Below are positions 27,815 through 35,858 of a stretch of DNA of 64,000 bases, piece after piece. The notes beneath the pieces were generated by a model. The model was not told the origin of the DNA. It made no database searches and saw only the letters and a list, made by a program, of their open reading frames with translations. Numbering within the stretch: position 1 is the first letter of the stretch; each line of letters begins with the position of its first letter. A program made the translations under genes and the position numbers. Where the stretch lies: the NCBI GenBank assembly GCA_937900695.1, contig CALCFD010000035.1:1-64000 (forward strand), in the 5' to 3' direction. This stretch comes from an uncultured Eubacterium sp. (GTDB lineage: Bacteria; Bacillota; Clostridia; Peptostreptococcales; Anaerovoracaceae).

Positions 27815-29157
27815 TTACTGCCACTCTCCTTTCCTCCATGTTGGATTACTTTTTTTTGAATGTCTTTACTAGTTTTGAAAATTTCTTTATATATTTTTTC
27901 AAACTTAGGACCTACTTTATTTAAAATTTCAGTTTCTCTAGCAGTATGTTCTATTGGAAAATTATTATCTATTTTGCATTTGGCAACTGCTTTTGAGATT
28001 TCTATTCGCTTGTTTAATAGGTCAATAAGCTGATTATCTATTTCATCTATTGAGTTTCTAAGTGTGCTAAGTTCTTTCAAATTAGCATTACATACTTTTA
28101 AAGGTTTAGGTTCTAGCATCATATCTAGAATACCTATAGCCATAGCAGCCTCACATACTGCAGTAGCACGAGGCACGATACATGGATCATGACGACCTTG
28201 GATTTTAAATTTTTCAGGTTTACCAGTATTTAGGTTTATAGTGTATTGGGCCTTGCCGATAGATGGTGTGGGCTTAAATGCTAGGCGTGCTATTATTGGC
28301 ATACCTGTAGTTATACCACCTAAAAAACCACCATGATTGTTTGTTGCTGTTACGATATTACCATCGCTAGTTAAAGAGAAAAAATCATCATTGTTTTCTG
28401 AACCCATGAGTGTTGTAGCTGTAAATCCATTGCCAAACTCTACTCCTTTTACCCCAGGAATGGCATAAAATATCGGGCTTAGTACGCTTTCGCCTCCTTG
28501 GCTTAAAGGCCCCCCAAGACCGCTTTTTACACCGGTTGCAAAAACTTCAATAATACCACCGACAGAGTTTTCTTGCTCTCTAGCATATTTTATTTCATCT
28601 ATCATCATATCAGTAATAGGCAAAGAAACTGGAGCTACAAGATCAACTGGTCTGTTTTTTGCAGATCCTATGGATAAAGCTTGTGAATCTATTTTAATAT
28701 TAAATTCTTCTAAAAGTTGTATTGCTATACCACCTGCAATACACATCATAGCAGTCATGCGACCGCTAAATGGACCGCCGCCAGACATATTTACCTTATC
28801 ACCATACTTTAGGTACGCTGGTAAGTCAGCATGACCTGGCCTTGGAAGAGTTAAATTATATTCCTTTTTATTGTAATTTTCATTTTTTATTATAAAGCTC
28901 ATTTTATCTGAACTAGTGTAAAATTCATTTGGATGAACATAATCATCATCTATATTTATATATATCAAGTCACTTTCAATTCGAGAAGTTGTAATAGAGC
29001 TTTGGCCTGGTCTTCTTCTATGTAAAAATGACTGCAGTTTATTCATATCTATTAGTTTTCCGGAGGGTAAGCCAGTAATTTCAAGATTCATTTGAGGTTC
29101 GTGACTTCCGCCCGAAATAGTGATTTTAAAATTTTTTCCGAAACTAGAGCTTAACAA
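27811..29157 (-). CDS. aroC: Fused chorismate synthase and chorismate mutase
   Basis: The 448-residue protein has chorismate synthase in residues 1 to about 350: RRRPGQSS, SGGGPFSGRMTA, NNHGGFLGGITTGMPI, FKPTPSIGK and GRHDPCIVPRA. The last 90 residues are an AroQ-type chorismate mutase (LRNSIDEIDNQLIDLLNKRI). The usual GESHG near the N-terminus reads GGSHE here, but the histidine is kept. It would make chorismate from EPSP and convert it to prephenate, feeding Tyr and Phe. It overlaps aroA by 14 bp. Confidence 0.9.
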   Translation of the reverse strand: MLSSSFGKNFKITISGGSHEPQMNLEITGLPSGKLIDMNKLQSFLHRRRPGQSSITTSRIESDLIYINIDDDYVHPNEFYTSSDKMSFIIKNENYNKKEYNLTLPRPGHADLPAYLKYGDKVNMSGGGPFSGRMTAMMCIAGGIAIQLLEEFNIKIDSQALSIGSAKNRPVDLVAPVSLPITDMMIDEIKYAREQENSVGGIIEVFATGVKSGLGGPLSQGGESVLSPIFYAIPGVKGVEFGNGFTATTLMGSENNDDFFSLTSDGNIVTATNNHGGFLGGITTGMPIIARLAFKPTPSIGKAQYTINLNTGKPEKFKIQGRHDPCIVPRATAVCEAAMAIGILDMMLEPKPLKVCNANLKELSTLRNSIDEIDNQLIDLLNKRIEISKAVAKCKIDNNFPIEHTARETEILNKVGPKFEKIYKEIFKTSKDIQKKVIQHGGKESGSK

Positions 29158-30331
29158 TTTCTCCTCCTAATTTTTCATAGTCTTCAAAAAATCTAATATA
29201 AGATTTTTTTACTGCTTGAGCATTTTTTATTATTATATTGTCTAAAGCACCTGTAGCTGCTATGGCAGCTGCCATAGCTATTCGATGATCATTTAAACTA
29301 TCAACAATACCGCCTTTTAAAAAGCCATTTGATTTTATTATAATTTCATCTTTTTCTATATTTATATTTCCACCTAGGTTTTTAATCATTTGATAACTAG
29401 ATAAAATTCTATCACTTTCTTTGATTCGAAGTCTTTTAATATTATTAAATCTAGTGATAGCTCCAGACTTTCTATATGAGGCACAAACGGTCAATATAGG
29501 AAGTAAATCAGGGATATCTGATAAGTTTACATTGACAGTATTTGAGGTTTTAAATTTTTTAATAATATCTACAATAGCTTTATCACCTTGAAGTGAATTA
29601 TAATTAAGATTATCTATTTTTATATTACTACCAATAAAGTTTGCAACTATCCAAAATGCACTGTTAGACCAATCAGTTTCGACTATAGTTTTTTTTGGTT
29701 TAATATAGTTTTGATTGCCATAAATTTTAAAGATAGTAAAGTTATTATTAGAAGTTTCCTTTATTTTAATATTGAAATCTTTTAAAATCTTTAGACTCAT
29801 ATCAACATAAGGTCTTGATTGTATCTTAGTAGTTATTTGCAAAATAGAGTCATAATTAGCAAGAGGGAGTGCAAATAGCAAGCCTGATATAAATTGAGAG
29901 CTTATATCTCCAGGCAAGGTAAAATTGTTTCCACTAACTTTGCTATAGATATCTATTTTGTTTTCACTTTTATTAATGTCGCATCCATTAACTTTTAAAG
30001 TATCAATAAGACAATCTATAGGTCTTTTATTAAGCTGATGGCTTAAGACAATACTACCGCGATTTTTCAATACTGCCATAACAGGTAAAAGCATACGAAG
30101 AGTAGTTCCACTGTCGCAAGCATTTATCAAAGTAATATCTTTATGGTTTTTAGATAGTAGCTTCTTAAGGCCATTTGCTGTTGCTTTAACGTCATCTGAG
30201 GATAAATCGATATTCTCAAAATCCAGATCGTTAGATAAGGCAGAAGCAATGATTAATCGGTGAGCATAAGACTTACTTTGTAAATTGTTGATACTACCAC
30301 GTAATTTTGATGGTGTAATTTGAATATCCAT
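29144..30331 (-). CDS. aroA: 5-enolpyruvylshikimate-3-phosphate synthase
   Basis: The 395-residue protein is slightly shorter than typical EPSP synthases (about 420-430) but keeps the key motifs: SKSYAHRLIIASAL near the N-terminus, SGTTLRMLLPV, LRIKESDRI and NDHRIAMAAAIAA. It transfers enolpyruvate from PEP to shikimate 3-phosphate. It lies two bases after aroB. Confidence 0.93.
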   Translation of the reverse strand: MDIQITPSKLRGSINNLQSKSYAHRLIIASALSNDLDFENIDLSSDDVKATANGLKKLLSKNHKDITLINACDSGTTLRMLLPVMAVLKNRGSIVLSHQLNKRPIDCLIDTLKVNGCDINKSENKIDIYSKVSGNNFTLPGDISSQFISGLLFALPLANYDSILQITTKIQSRPYVDMSLKILKDFNIKIKETSNNNFTIFKIYGNQNYIKPKKTIVETDWSNSAFWIVANFIGSNIKIDNLNYNSLQGDKAIVDIIKKFKTSNTVNVNLSDIPDLLPILTVCASYRKSGAITRFNNIKRLRIKESDRILSSYQMIKNLGGNINIEKDEIIIKSNGFLKGGIVDSLNDHRIAMAAAIAATGALDNIIIKNAQAVKKSYIRFFEDYEKLGGEIVKL

Positions 30332-30333
30332 GA

Positions 30334-31398
30334 TTATTCACCAAGTCCAATTTCAAAAAGTTCTTCTAACTGATTTATATTTACATCTTGAAGAGTGCAT
30401 TTACCAAATTCTTGAGGTACAGCGATGGTAATAGCATCACCATGACGCTTTTTATCGGAAATTGCTGCTTTGGCAAGTTGCGCTGCTGTAAATTTACAAG
30501 ATAAATCAAAAGAGTATTTTTCGTATAACTGTGAAAGAAATAGAGACATATGCTTTTTGGCAGTGCCTTTTTTCTCTGATATTTTAACGATAGCCATAAG
30601 ACCGATAGCTACGGCCATTCCATGAGGAATGGTAAAGTTACTACATTTTTCAATGCTGTGCCCTATGGTATGTCCTAAGTTTAATATTTGTCGTAAGCCA
30701 GAGTCTCTTTCATCTATTTCAATAATTTGTTTTTTTACATTTATAGCTGAGATTATTAAATCTTCTATTATCATGCCAAGCTCTGAAGGCTCATGGCTAT
30801 CCAACTTTTGTAAAATACTTTTATCTAAGATAACTCCAGATTTTATAATTTCACTAAGGCCATTTTGAAGTTCTTTTTTAGGCAATGTTTCCAAAAGAGC
30901 TGTATCTAGATACACTGCTTTAGGTTGCCAAAAGGTACCTACAAGATTTTTACCTGCATGAAGGTTAATAGCCGTTTTACCACCAACTGAGCTATCTACT
31001 GCAGCCAAAAGAGTAGTAGGAATCTGTATATAGTCCATACCTCTTTGATAGATGGAAGCAGCAAAGCCTGTTAAATCACCAATAACTCCACCACCTAGAG
31101 CAATTAATAAGTCTGAGCGGGTAAATTTTTCATCTGCAAGATAATTTATAATTTGTTCTAGATGTTCAAAGGATTTAGTGTTCTCACCATTATCAAATAC
31201 TATTTTATGAACTTCAAATCCAGTATTTGTTAGGCTTTGAACAAGGTGGTGAGTATATAGTTTATGAACATTTATATCTGTAATAATACATACTTTGGAT
31301 AGGCTCTTGAAACTTAAGAGCTTAACACCGATTTCATCTAAAAGATATTTTTTTATCTCTATAGTATATGGTTGTTGTGTATTAATATTTATTAACAT
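30334..31398 (-). CDS. aroB: 3-dehydroquinate synthase
   Basis: The 354-residue protein has the NAD-binding GGGVIGDLTGFAAS segment, the PTTLLAAVDSSVGGKTAINL motif, and the metal-binding histidines in LNLGHTIGHSIE and PHGMAVAIG. It converts DAHP to 3-dehydroquinate. It overlaps aroF by 17 bp. No 3-dehydroquinate dehydratase, the next enzyme, is encoded in the operon. Confidence 0.95.
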   Translation of the reverse strand: MLININTQQPYTIEIKKYLLDEIGVKLLSFKSLSKVCIITDINVHKLYTHHLVQSLTNTGFEVHKIVFDNGENTKSFEHLEQIINYLADEKFTRSDLLIALGGGVIGDLTGFAASIYQRGMDYIQIPTTLLAAVDSSVGGKTAINLHAGKNLVGTFWQPKAVYLDTALLETLPKKELQNGLSEIIKSGVILDKSILQKLDSHEPSELGMIIEDLIISAINVKKQIIEIDERDSGLRQILNLGHTIGHSIEKCSNFTIPHGMAVAIGLMAIVKISEKKGTAKKHMSLFLSQLYEKYSFDLSCKFTAAQLAKAAISDKKRHGDAITIAVPQEFGKCTLQDVNINQLEELFEIGLGE

Positions 31399-32395
31399 AG
31401 CTGTAAGGTCTAATCTTTTTAATATTTTTTACAAGTTTTTCAAATTCTTCACATTTTAGTGCCTGCGGACCGTCACAAAGTGCTTGCTGTGGCATATTGT
31501 GAACTTCTATCATAAGACCATCGGCACCAGCTACTGTAGCTGCCATAGCCATTGGTATTACCAGTGAAGAATTACCAGTGCCATGGCTTGGATCTACGAT
31601 AACAGGGAGATGGGTTTTACTTTTCAAGTATGGAATAGCGCTTAAATCTAAAGTATTTTTAGTTGCATTTTCAAAAGTTCTAATACCTCTTTCACAAAGG
31701 ATGACATTTTCGTTACCTCCGTTTATGATATATTCGGCACTCATAAGTAATTCTTCAAGAGTAGAAGCAGGTCCACGTTTTAAAAGAATAGGTTTATTTA
31801 TTTTGCCAAGTTCTTTTAGAAGCTCGAAGTTTTGCATATTACGTGCCCCAACTTGAATTAAGTCAACATCTTCAAATAAATCAAGATGTGCGATATCTGT
31901 GATTTCAGTTACTACTGGAAGTCCTGTTTGTTTTTTAGCTTCCATTAGAAGCTTTATACCTTCTTCCCTCATACCCTGAAATGAATAAGGGGATGTACGA
32001 GGCTTAAATGCACCACCTCTTAGAAGTGTAGCTCCAGAAAGTTTTACATCTTCGGCAATGTAGCATATTTGTTCTTTTGATTCAACGGAGCAAGGTCCAG
32101 CTATTATCTGGAAATTGCCATCACCAAATTTCATACCAGAAACATCTACAATAGTGTTATTTGGATGTATTTTACGATTAGCTCTTTTGTATGGTTCCTG
32201 AATACGGATAGCTTTTTCAACTACATCTAATGAACGAATCATATCAATATCAAGTGAGGATGTATCTCCTATTAAACCCATTAGTGTTGTTGAAGTACCA
32301 TGACTGTAATGAATTTCAAAATCCATATCTCTTAGCCAATTTCTAAGATTGCTAAGTTCTCTAGGATCTGGATTCTTTTTTAATACGATAATCAT
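31382..32395 (-). CDS. aroF: DAHP synthase (3-deoxy-7-phosphoheptulonate synthase)
   Basis: The 337-residue protein is of the AroF/KdsA-like type: an N-terminal ferredoxin-like regulatory domain of about 70 residues, then the TIM barrel with IAGPCSVES, GATLLRGGAFKPRTSPYSFQG, QVGARNMQN and VDPSHGTG. It catalyses the first step of aromatic biosynthesis. AGGAGG precedes the ATG. The N-terminal domain suggests feedback control of the enzyme, on top of the tyrosine attenuator in the leader. Confidence 0.95.
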   Translation of the reverse strand: MIIVLKKNPDPRELSNLRNWLRDMDFEIHYSHGTSTTLMGLIGDTSSLDIDMIRSLDVVEKAIRIQEPYKRANRKIHPNNTIVDVSGMKFGDGNFQIIAGPCSVESKEQICYIAEDVKLSGATLLRGGAFKPRTSPYSFQGMREEGIKLLMEAKKQTGLPVVTEITDIAHLDLFEDVDLIQVGARNMQNFELLKELGKINKPILLKRGPASTLEELLMSAEYIINGGNENVILCERGIRTFENATKNTLDLSAIPYLKSKTHLPVIVDPSHGTGNSSLVIPMAMAATVAGADGLMIEVHNMPQQALCDGPQALKCEEFEKLVKNIKKIRPYSYVNKY

Positions 32396-32418
32396 ACCTA
32401 ATCCTCCTATATGTGTAT

Positions 32419-32453
32419 AAAAAAATCTCCACGATGAATTTCACTGTGGAGAT
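32419..32453 (-). terminator. Attenuator terminator in the aromatic operon leader
   Basis: On the minus strand ATCTCCAC (32453-32446) pairs with GTGGAGAT (32432-32425), with an inner TGAA/TTCA stem, and a run of seven T follows (32425-32419). It lies between a leader peptide gene and aroF, with aroF starting only about 24 bp later. It therefore must be a conditional terminator, not the end of an upstream gene. Confidence 0.85.
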
Positions 32454-32566
32454 ACTGTTTCAGGTTTTATATATCCTTGTCTTTATCTTCATATGCAGCA
32501 AAACTCGCTCTACTTTGTATTCAAAAGTAAAGATCCGTAGTAGTATAAAGTTGCCGCATAAGATAA
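32447..32566 (-). promoter_or_regulatory. Tyrosine attenuator: alternative RNA pairings (segments 1, 2, 3)
   Basis: Segment 1 (32566-32551), inside the leader peptide gene, pairs with segment 2 (32501-32483) over 16 bp with one G-U pair and a 3-nt bulge. The end of segment 2, TGAAGATA (32491-32484), can instead pair with TATCTCCA (32454-32447), the 5' arm of the terminator, over 7 of 8 positions. A ribosome stalled at the Tyr codons (32545-32537) would cover segment 1 and free segment 2 for antitermination. With ample Tyr-tRNA the 1:2 stem and the terminator would form. The pairings are seen; the switch is inferred. Confidence 0.72.
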
Positions 32567-32575
32567 CTTAGACAT
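32510..32575 (-). CDS. Tyrosine-rich leader peptide of the aromatic operon
   Basis: This 21-codon frame begins with ATG at 32575, 7 nt after an AGGAAGG site (32589-32583), and ends with TAG at 32510. Tyr occurs at codon 6 and in tandem at codons 11, 12 and 13 (TAC TAC TAC). The context is promoter, ribosome binding site, Tyr-rich peptide, alternative stems, terminator, then a chorismate/prephenate and tyrS operon. That is the arrangement of classical ribosome-mediated attenuation as in trp, his and pheA leaders. Confidence 0.8.
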   Translation of the reverse strand: MSKLSYAATLYYYGSLLLNTK

Positions 32576-32621
32576 GTTTTTACCTTCCTAAAAATTAATA
32601 TTTTTGTTTATGTATATTGAG

Positions 32622-32650
32622 ATTTTAACATAAAGGTTTTTAATTGTAAA
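32622..32650 (-). promoter_or_regulatory. Promoter of the aromatic operon
   Basis: On the minus strand TTTACA (32650-32645), a 17-nt spacer and TAAAAT (32627-32622) lie about 47 bp before the leader peptide start. The predicted untranslated leader to aroF is about 220 nt. Confidence 0.65.
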
Positions 32651-32680
32651 CATAGTAAGTTTTAAAAATTCTGAAAAAAT

Positions 32681-33241
32681 TTAAAGGAGTTTTAAGTTTT
32701 GGCGAATTTCATCCATTGCTATATTTGCAAGGGCATCTGCTCTATTATTCATATCTGTAGCATGAGAAAACTCCTCAAAGGAACGTTGAGCGCCATTCCA
32801 TTCTATAAATTTAGCATAGTGTTTATCTACATTCGTTGATGGATGATTTAAATTTACGTGACCCTTAACTCTATTAAATGTAATTTTATGTTCATTTATA
32901 TATGGTAATAATTGCTCCCAAAGATCTTTGTTTTCAACAGGTTTTTTTGAAGTAGTTTGCCAACCATTTTTTATCCATTTCAAATACCATTTATCACGAA
33001 AACAGTCCATAAGGTAACCGCTATCGGAATATACTTCGATAATTTGATTGGGCTTTTTGATGGCTTTGAAAGCTTCTAGGAGAGCAGTCATCTCCATACG
33101 ATTGTTTGTAGTGTTGATTTCGCCGCCATAAAGCTCTTTTTGATGAGCACCAAATTCAAGTATAGCTCCCCAGCCGCCTATATTTTTGTCATTTTGATTG
33201 CCTGAGCAACCGCCGTCAGTATATATTTTTAAAATAGTCAT
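32681..33241 (-). CDS. rnhA: Ribonuclease HI family protein
   Basis: The product is 186 residues from the ATG at 33241, which has a GGAGG site; an ATG at 33253 has none. The catalytic carboxylates are visible in order: YTDGGCSG (Asp), NNRMEMTAL (Glu), VYSDSGYL (Asp) and NRADALAN (Asp). It cleaves RNA in RNA-DNA hybrids. An extra loop of about 30 residues after VKGH makes it longer than the 155-residue E. coli enzyme. Confidence 0.92.
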   Translation of the reverse strand: MTILKIYTDGGCSGNQNDKNIGGWGAILEFGAHQKELYGGEINTTNNRMEMTALLEAFKAIKKPNQIIEVYSDSGYLMDCFRDKWYLKWIKNGWQTTSKKPVENKDLWEQLLPYINEHKITFNRVKGHVNLNHPSTNVDKHYAKFIEWNGAQRSFEEFSHATDMNNRADALANIAMDEIRQNLKLL

Positions 33242-33308
33242 ATTTTCCTCCATAGATAGTGCTATGAATATAGCTATTTTGCATTATACATCATCACGTA
33301 GATGAAAT

Positions 33309-33581
33309 TCAATCAACATGAGCTTTAAATTTATATATTAGGTGAGCAATAAGCCAGCATAAAGCGATGCCCAATATAAAGTAGGTGAAATTTGTAAATA
33401 CTAAATAAAAAACGAAGTTTACATACATCAATGCAGAAAAAATTATGCCTTCAAATAAGATGGGACTGTCAATAATTTTAAATGCTTGATTCTTTCTTTT
33501 ATTTTTTATTAGTAATGAAATATAAATTAATGCGTTTATTGTTATTACAAGAAATACAATAACCTTTTCCATAAGATACAC
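33309..33581 (-). CDS. Small membrane protein, unknown function
   Basis: The 90-residue product has three hydrophobic segments (about 4-22, 42-60 and 62-82) separated by short basic loops. No family is recognised. AGGAG precedes the ATG. One copy of the TCTTTAGAAT direct repeat lies 66-91 bp upstream in the same orientation as this gene, as it does before other membrane-protein genes of the window. Confidence 0.6.
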   Translation of the reverse strand: MYLMEKVIVFLVITINALIYISLLIKNKRKNQAFKIIDSPILFEGIIFSALMYVNFVFYLVFTNFTYFILGIALCWLIAHLIYKFKAHVD

Positions 33582-33646
33582 TCCTTTTTATAGATATATT
33601 AAATTTACTATATTAAAGCATAGATTGAATTTAAAAACAATAACCT

Positions 33647-33672
33647 AAATTCTAAAGAATTCTAAAGATTTA
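33647..33672 (-). repeat. Tandem TCTTTAGAAT element, copy 1
   Basis: Read on the minus strand this is TAAATCTTTAGAATTC followed by TTTAGAATTT, two 10-bp direct repeats. It points toward the small membrane protein gene at 33581. Related copies occur at 47980, 48568 and 57531. Confidence 0.7.
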
Positions 33673-33740
33673 CACTGATAGAAGAGGCTGTTTTGTGGTA
33701 TCCTAATATACATGAGTATAGATAGGAAAGGAAAATATAT

Positions 33741-34538
33741 ATGAGTTTACAATTTTGCTCAATTTCAAGTGGCAGTAAGGGGAACTGTTATCTAGTAAAA
33801 ACAGAGGATACGGTACTGTTAGTAGATGCAGGTATAAGTGGCAAAAAAATATTTGAAGGGCTTCTTGCTGCAGGAGTAAGACCAGAGGAAGTAGATGGAG
33901 TTCTTGTAACCCATGAACATAGCGACCATGTAAAAGGCATAAAAATGGTATGTAAAAAAAGCGATAAGGCATACGTATATGCCAATCAGGCTACATGGGA
34001 ACAATTTGTTGACGAAAAGTTTAAAGATCGCCATCGTGTGTTTAACAGCGGAGAGAAATTTTCTATTAGAGATATAGAAATTATGCCCTTTAAGATACAT
34101 CATGATGCAGTAGAGCCTGTGGGATATTCAATAGTATATAAAGGGAGAAAGCTTAGCATAGTAACAGATACAGGCCACATAAGTGAGGATATATATAATG
34201 AAATAAAAGACGCAAACCTTTTGGTGTTAGAGTCAAACCACGAGGTGAATATTCTTAAAATGTGTAGCTATCCATATCAGACAAAAATGCGTATATTAGG
34301 CGACCATGGCCACTTGTCAAATGTGGCTGCGGCTGAGTGTCTGTGCAGCATTTTAAAAGAGGATTGCCATGAGTGTAAAACTGTTCTTCTTGCTCACTTA
34401 AGTAAGGAAAACAATACTCCCGGAATGGCAAAGCTAGCCATGAAGAATCTTTTAGAAGAAAATGGTCTTCTTTCGTCAGAAAAAGTGAACCTAGAAGTTA
34501 TAACTCAAGATGAACAAAGTGCGCTTTATACTGTATAG
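33741..34538 (+). CDS. yycJ: YycJ/WalJ family metallo-beta-lactamase-fold protein
   Basis: The 265-residue protein has the metallo-beta-lactamase fold with the metal motif THEHSDHVKG, then later HDAVEPVGY, VTDTGH and GDHGHLS. Homologues (YycJ/WalJ) are DNA or RNA hydrolases often encoded near walRK; Bacillus YycJ/WalJ has been linked to DNA repair and cell-cycle coordination. Here it sits 11 bp before rlmH, its common Firmicute neighbour. walRK is not present in this window. Confidence 0.85.
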   Translation: MSLQFCSISSGSKGNCYLVKTEDTVLLVDAGISGKKIFEGLLAAGVRPEEVDGVLVTHEHSDHVKGIKMVCKKSDKAYVYANQATWEQFVDEKFKDRHRVFNSGEKFSIRDIEIMPFKIHHDAVEPVGYSIVYKGRKLSIVTDTGHISEDIYNEIKDANLLVLESNHEVNILKMCSYPYQTKMRILGDHGHLSNVAAAECLCSILKEDCHECKTVLLAHLSKENNTPGMAKLAMKNLLEENGLLSSEKVNLEVITQDEQSALYTV

Positions 34539-34549
34539 GTGGTGTAAAA

Positions 34550-34999
34550 ATGAACATAAAAGTAGTATGTATAGGAAAGCTAAAGGAAAAGTATTGGACT
34601 TTAGCTATTGAGGAATACAGCAAACGTTTAAAAAGCTACTGTAAGCTTGATATTGTAGAACTTAAGGAAAGCCCGAGAGACAATATTAATGCAGAGGGTG
34701 AGGCAATACTTGCAAAGATAGATAAAAGTGAATATGTTATTACTTTAGAAATAAAAGGTAAATCTCTTACAAGTGAAAAACTAGCTAAGAAAATAGAGGA
34801 TTTGGCAATAGAAGGCAAAAGCGATGTTACTTTTGTTATAGGTGGCTCAGAGGGATTATCTCAAGAAGTTATGGATAGATCTAATTTTGCTTTGTCATTT
34901 TCTGCTATGACATTTCCACATCAAATGATAAGAGTATTTCTTTTAGAGCAGATATATAGGAGCTTTAAGATTATAAAACACGAGCCGTATCATAAATAG
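34550..34999 (+). CDS. rlmH: 23S rRNA pseudouridine-1915 N3-methyltransferase
   Basis: The 149-residue protein is slightly shorter than the usual 159 but ends with the canonical HEPYHK, so it is complete. It has the SPOUT-fold cofactor-binding knot (FVIGGSEGLS, then MTFPHQMIRVFLLEQIYR). It methylates pseudouridine 1915 in 23S rRNA on assembled 70S ribosomes. Confidence 0.95.
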   Translation: MNIKVVCIGKLKEKYWTLAIEEYSKRLKSYCKLDIVELKESPRDNINAEGEAILAKIDKSEYVITLEIKGKSLTSEKLAKKIEDLAIEGKSDVTFVIGGSEGLSQEVMDRSNFALSFSAMTFPHQMIRVFLLEQIYRSFKIIKHEPYHK

Positions 35000-35482
35000 A
35001 TGAATAAATATATCAAGTTTGTATTAGCCGCACCAATCTAGGCTCAAATATATGATTTTGTGCTCCTAGATCTAGCTAAAAGTACTAAGAGTTTGGTAAA
35101 TAGAAAAATAGTGCGTCTGTTTCAACTTTTAACTTTTTTTCTTTAAAGAATGCGTACGATTGTTACAAAGTCTAGCATAATTAGTACTGTAGCCGTAGAT
35201 GGGAATCATGAGATTTCTTAAAACAGGCAACTTTAGTGCCGATACATATGGCAAAGCAAATTAGCAGCTTATACGTACAGTACTAATATGTAGCAAAGTA
35301 AGTGAATTAGTGCGGCCTGATAATTATATAGTCATTAATATTTTATATTTGGGTAATTTTAGTGCGACAGAGACCAGAGCCCTTCGTTCTTTAGGATTTT
35401 GACAAAACAATAATTATTATGTAAAAACAGCTGTACCATAAATAGATAAAAGAATAGCTGTTTTAGTAATTTTAATCAATTG
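35000..35482. other. Long non-coding gap with repeated TAGTGC motif
   Basis: No ORF or tRNA is visible across about 480 bp, unusual for this dense region. TAGTGC recurs four times (near 35110, 35232, 35312 and 35363), three times as TTAGTGC. A stem TCTAGG/CCTAGA (35037-35070) lies soon after rlmH. AAAACAGCT (35424-35432) pairs with AGCTGTTTT (35456-35464) and could end a plus-strand transcript. It may be a decayed gene or an unrecognised RNA. Confidence 0.4.
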
Positions 35483-35525
35483 AAAAGCCGTATTAGTAGA
35501 AAATAGCTACTTAATACGGCTTTTT
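35483..35525. terminator. Bidirectional intrinsic terminator
   Basis: AAAAGCCGTATTA (35483-35495) pairs exactly with TAATACGGCTTTT (35512-35524). The symmetric A and T flanks suit both a plus-strand transcript and the minus-strand ArsR gene that ends at 35527. Confidence 0.85.
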
Positions 35526-35526
35526 A

Positions 35527-35856
35527 TTATAATCCCTGTCTGATGAATTTCTTAACGACATCTATATATCGTCCATACATCCCAATATTTACAGTATAGT
35601 ATGAGTATTTATCCTTTTTAATTACTTCTATAAGTCCTGATTTAATAAGAGTCTTAATGTGCTGGGAAATAGTTGCTTGTGCATAATCAAAGTTAGCAAC
35701 AACATCTTTATTGCACACAGTGTGAGCTAACTTGTTTTCCCTCATTATAAATTGAAAAATTAAAATACGTACTGGATGAGCTAAAGCATCAGATACTTTG
35801 GCTAAAATCAAAATATCCTCATTAACTAAATTATCATTATCTCTTCGGATTCTCAT
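35527..35856 (-). CDS. ArsR-type winged-helix regulator
   Basis: The 109-residue protein is one winged-helix domain of ArsR type: ALAHPVRILIFQFI, then the recognition helix ATISQHIKTLIKSGLIEV and a beta wing. Only one cysteine (TVCNKD) is present and no metal-site pattern is clear, so the signal may not be a metal. It lies 2 bp after mnmM and is probably co-transcribed with it. Confidence 0.83.
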   Translation of the reverse strand: MRIRRDNDNLVNEDILILAKVSDALAHPVRILIFQFIMRENKLAHTVCNKDVVANFDYAQATISQHIKTLIKSGLIEVIKKDKYSYYTVNIGMYGRYIDVVKKFIRQGL

Positions 35857-35858
35857 AA

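Noticed and set aside
32395..32620. T-box riboswitch before the aromatic operon
   Set aside because: The AGGGTGGNACCGCG-type T-box core is absent. A Tyr-rich leader peptide with competing stems explains the region better.
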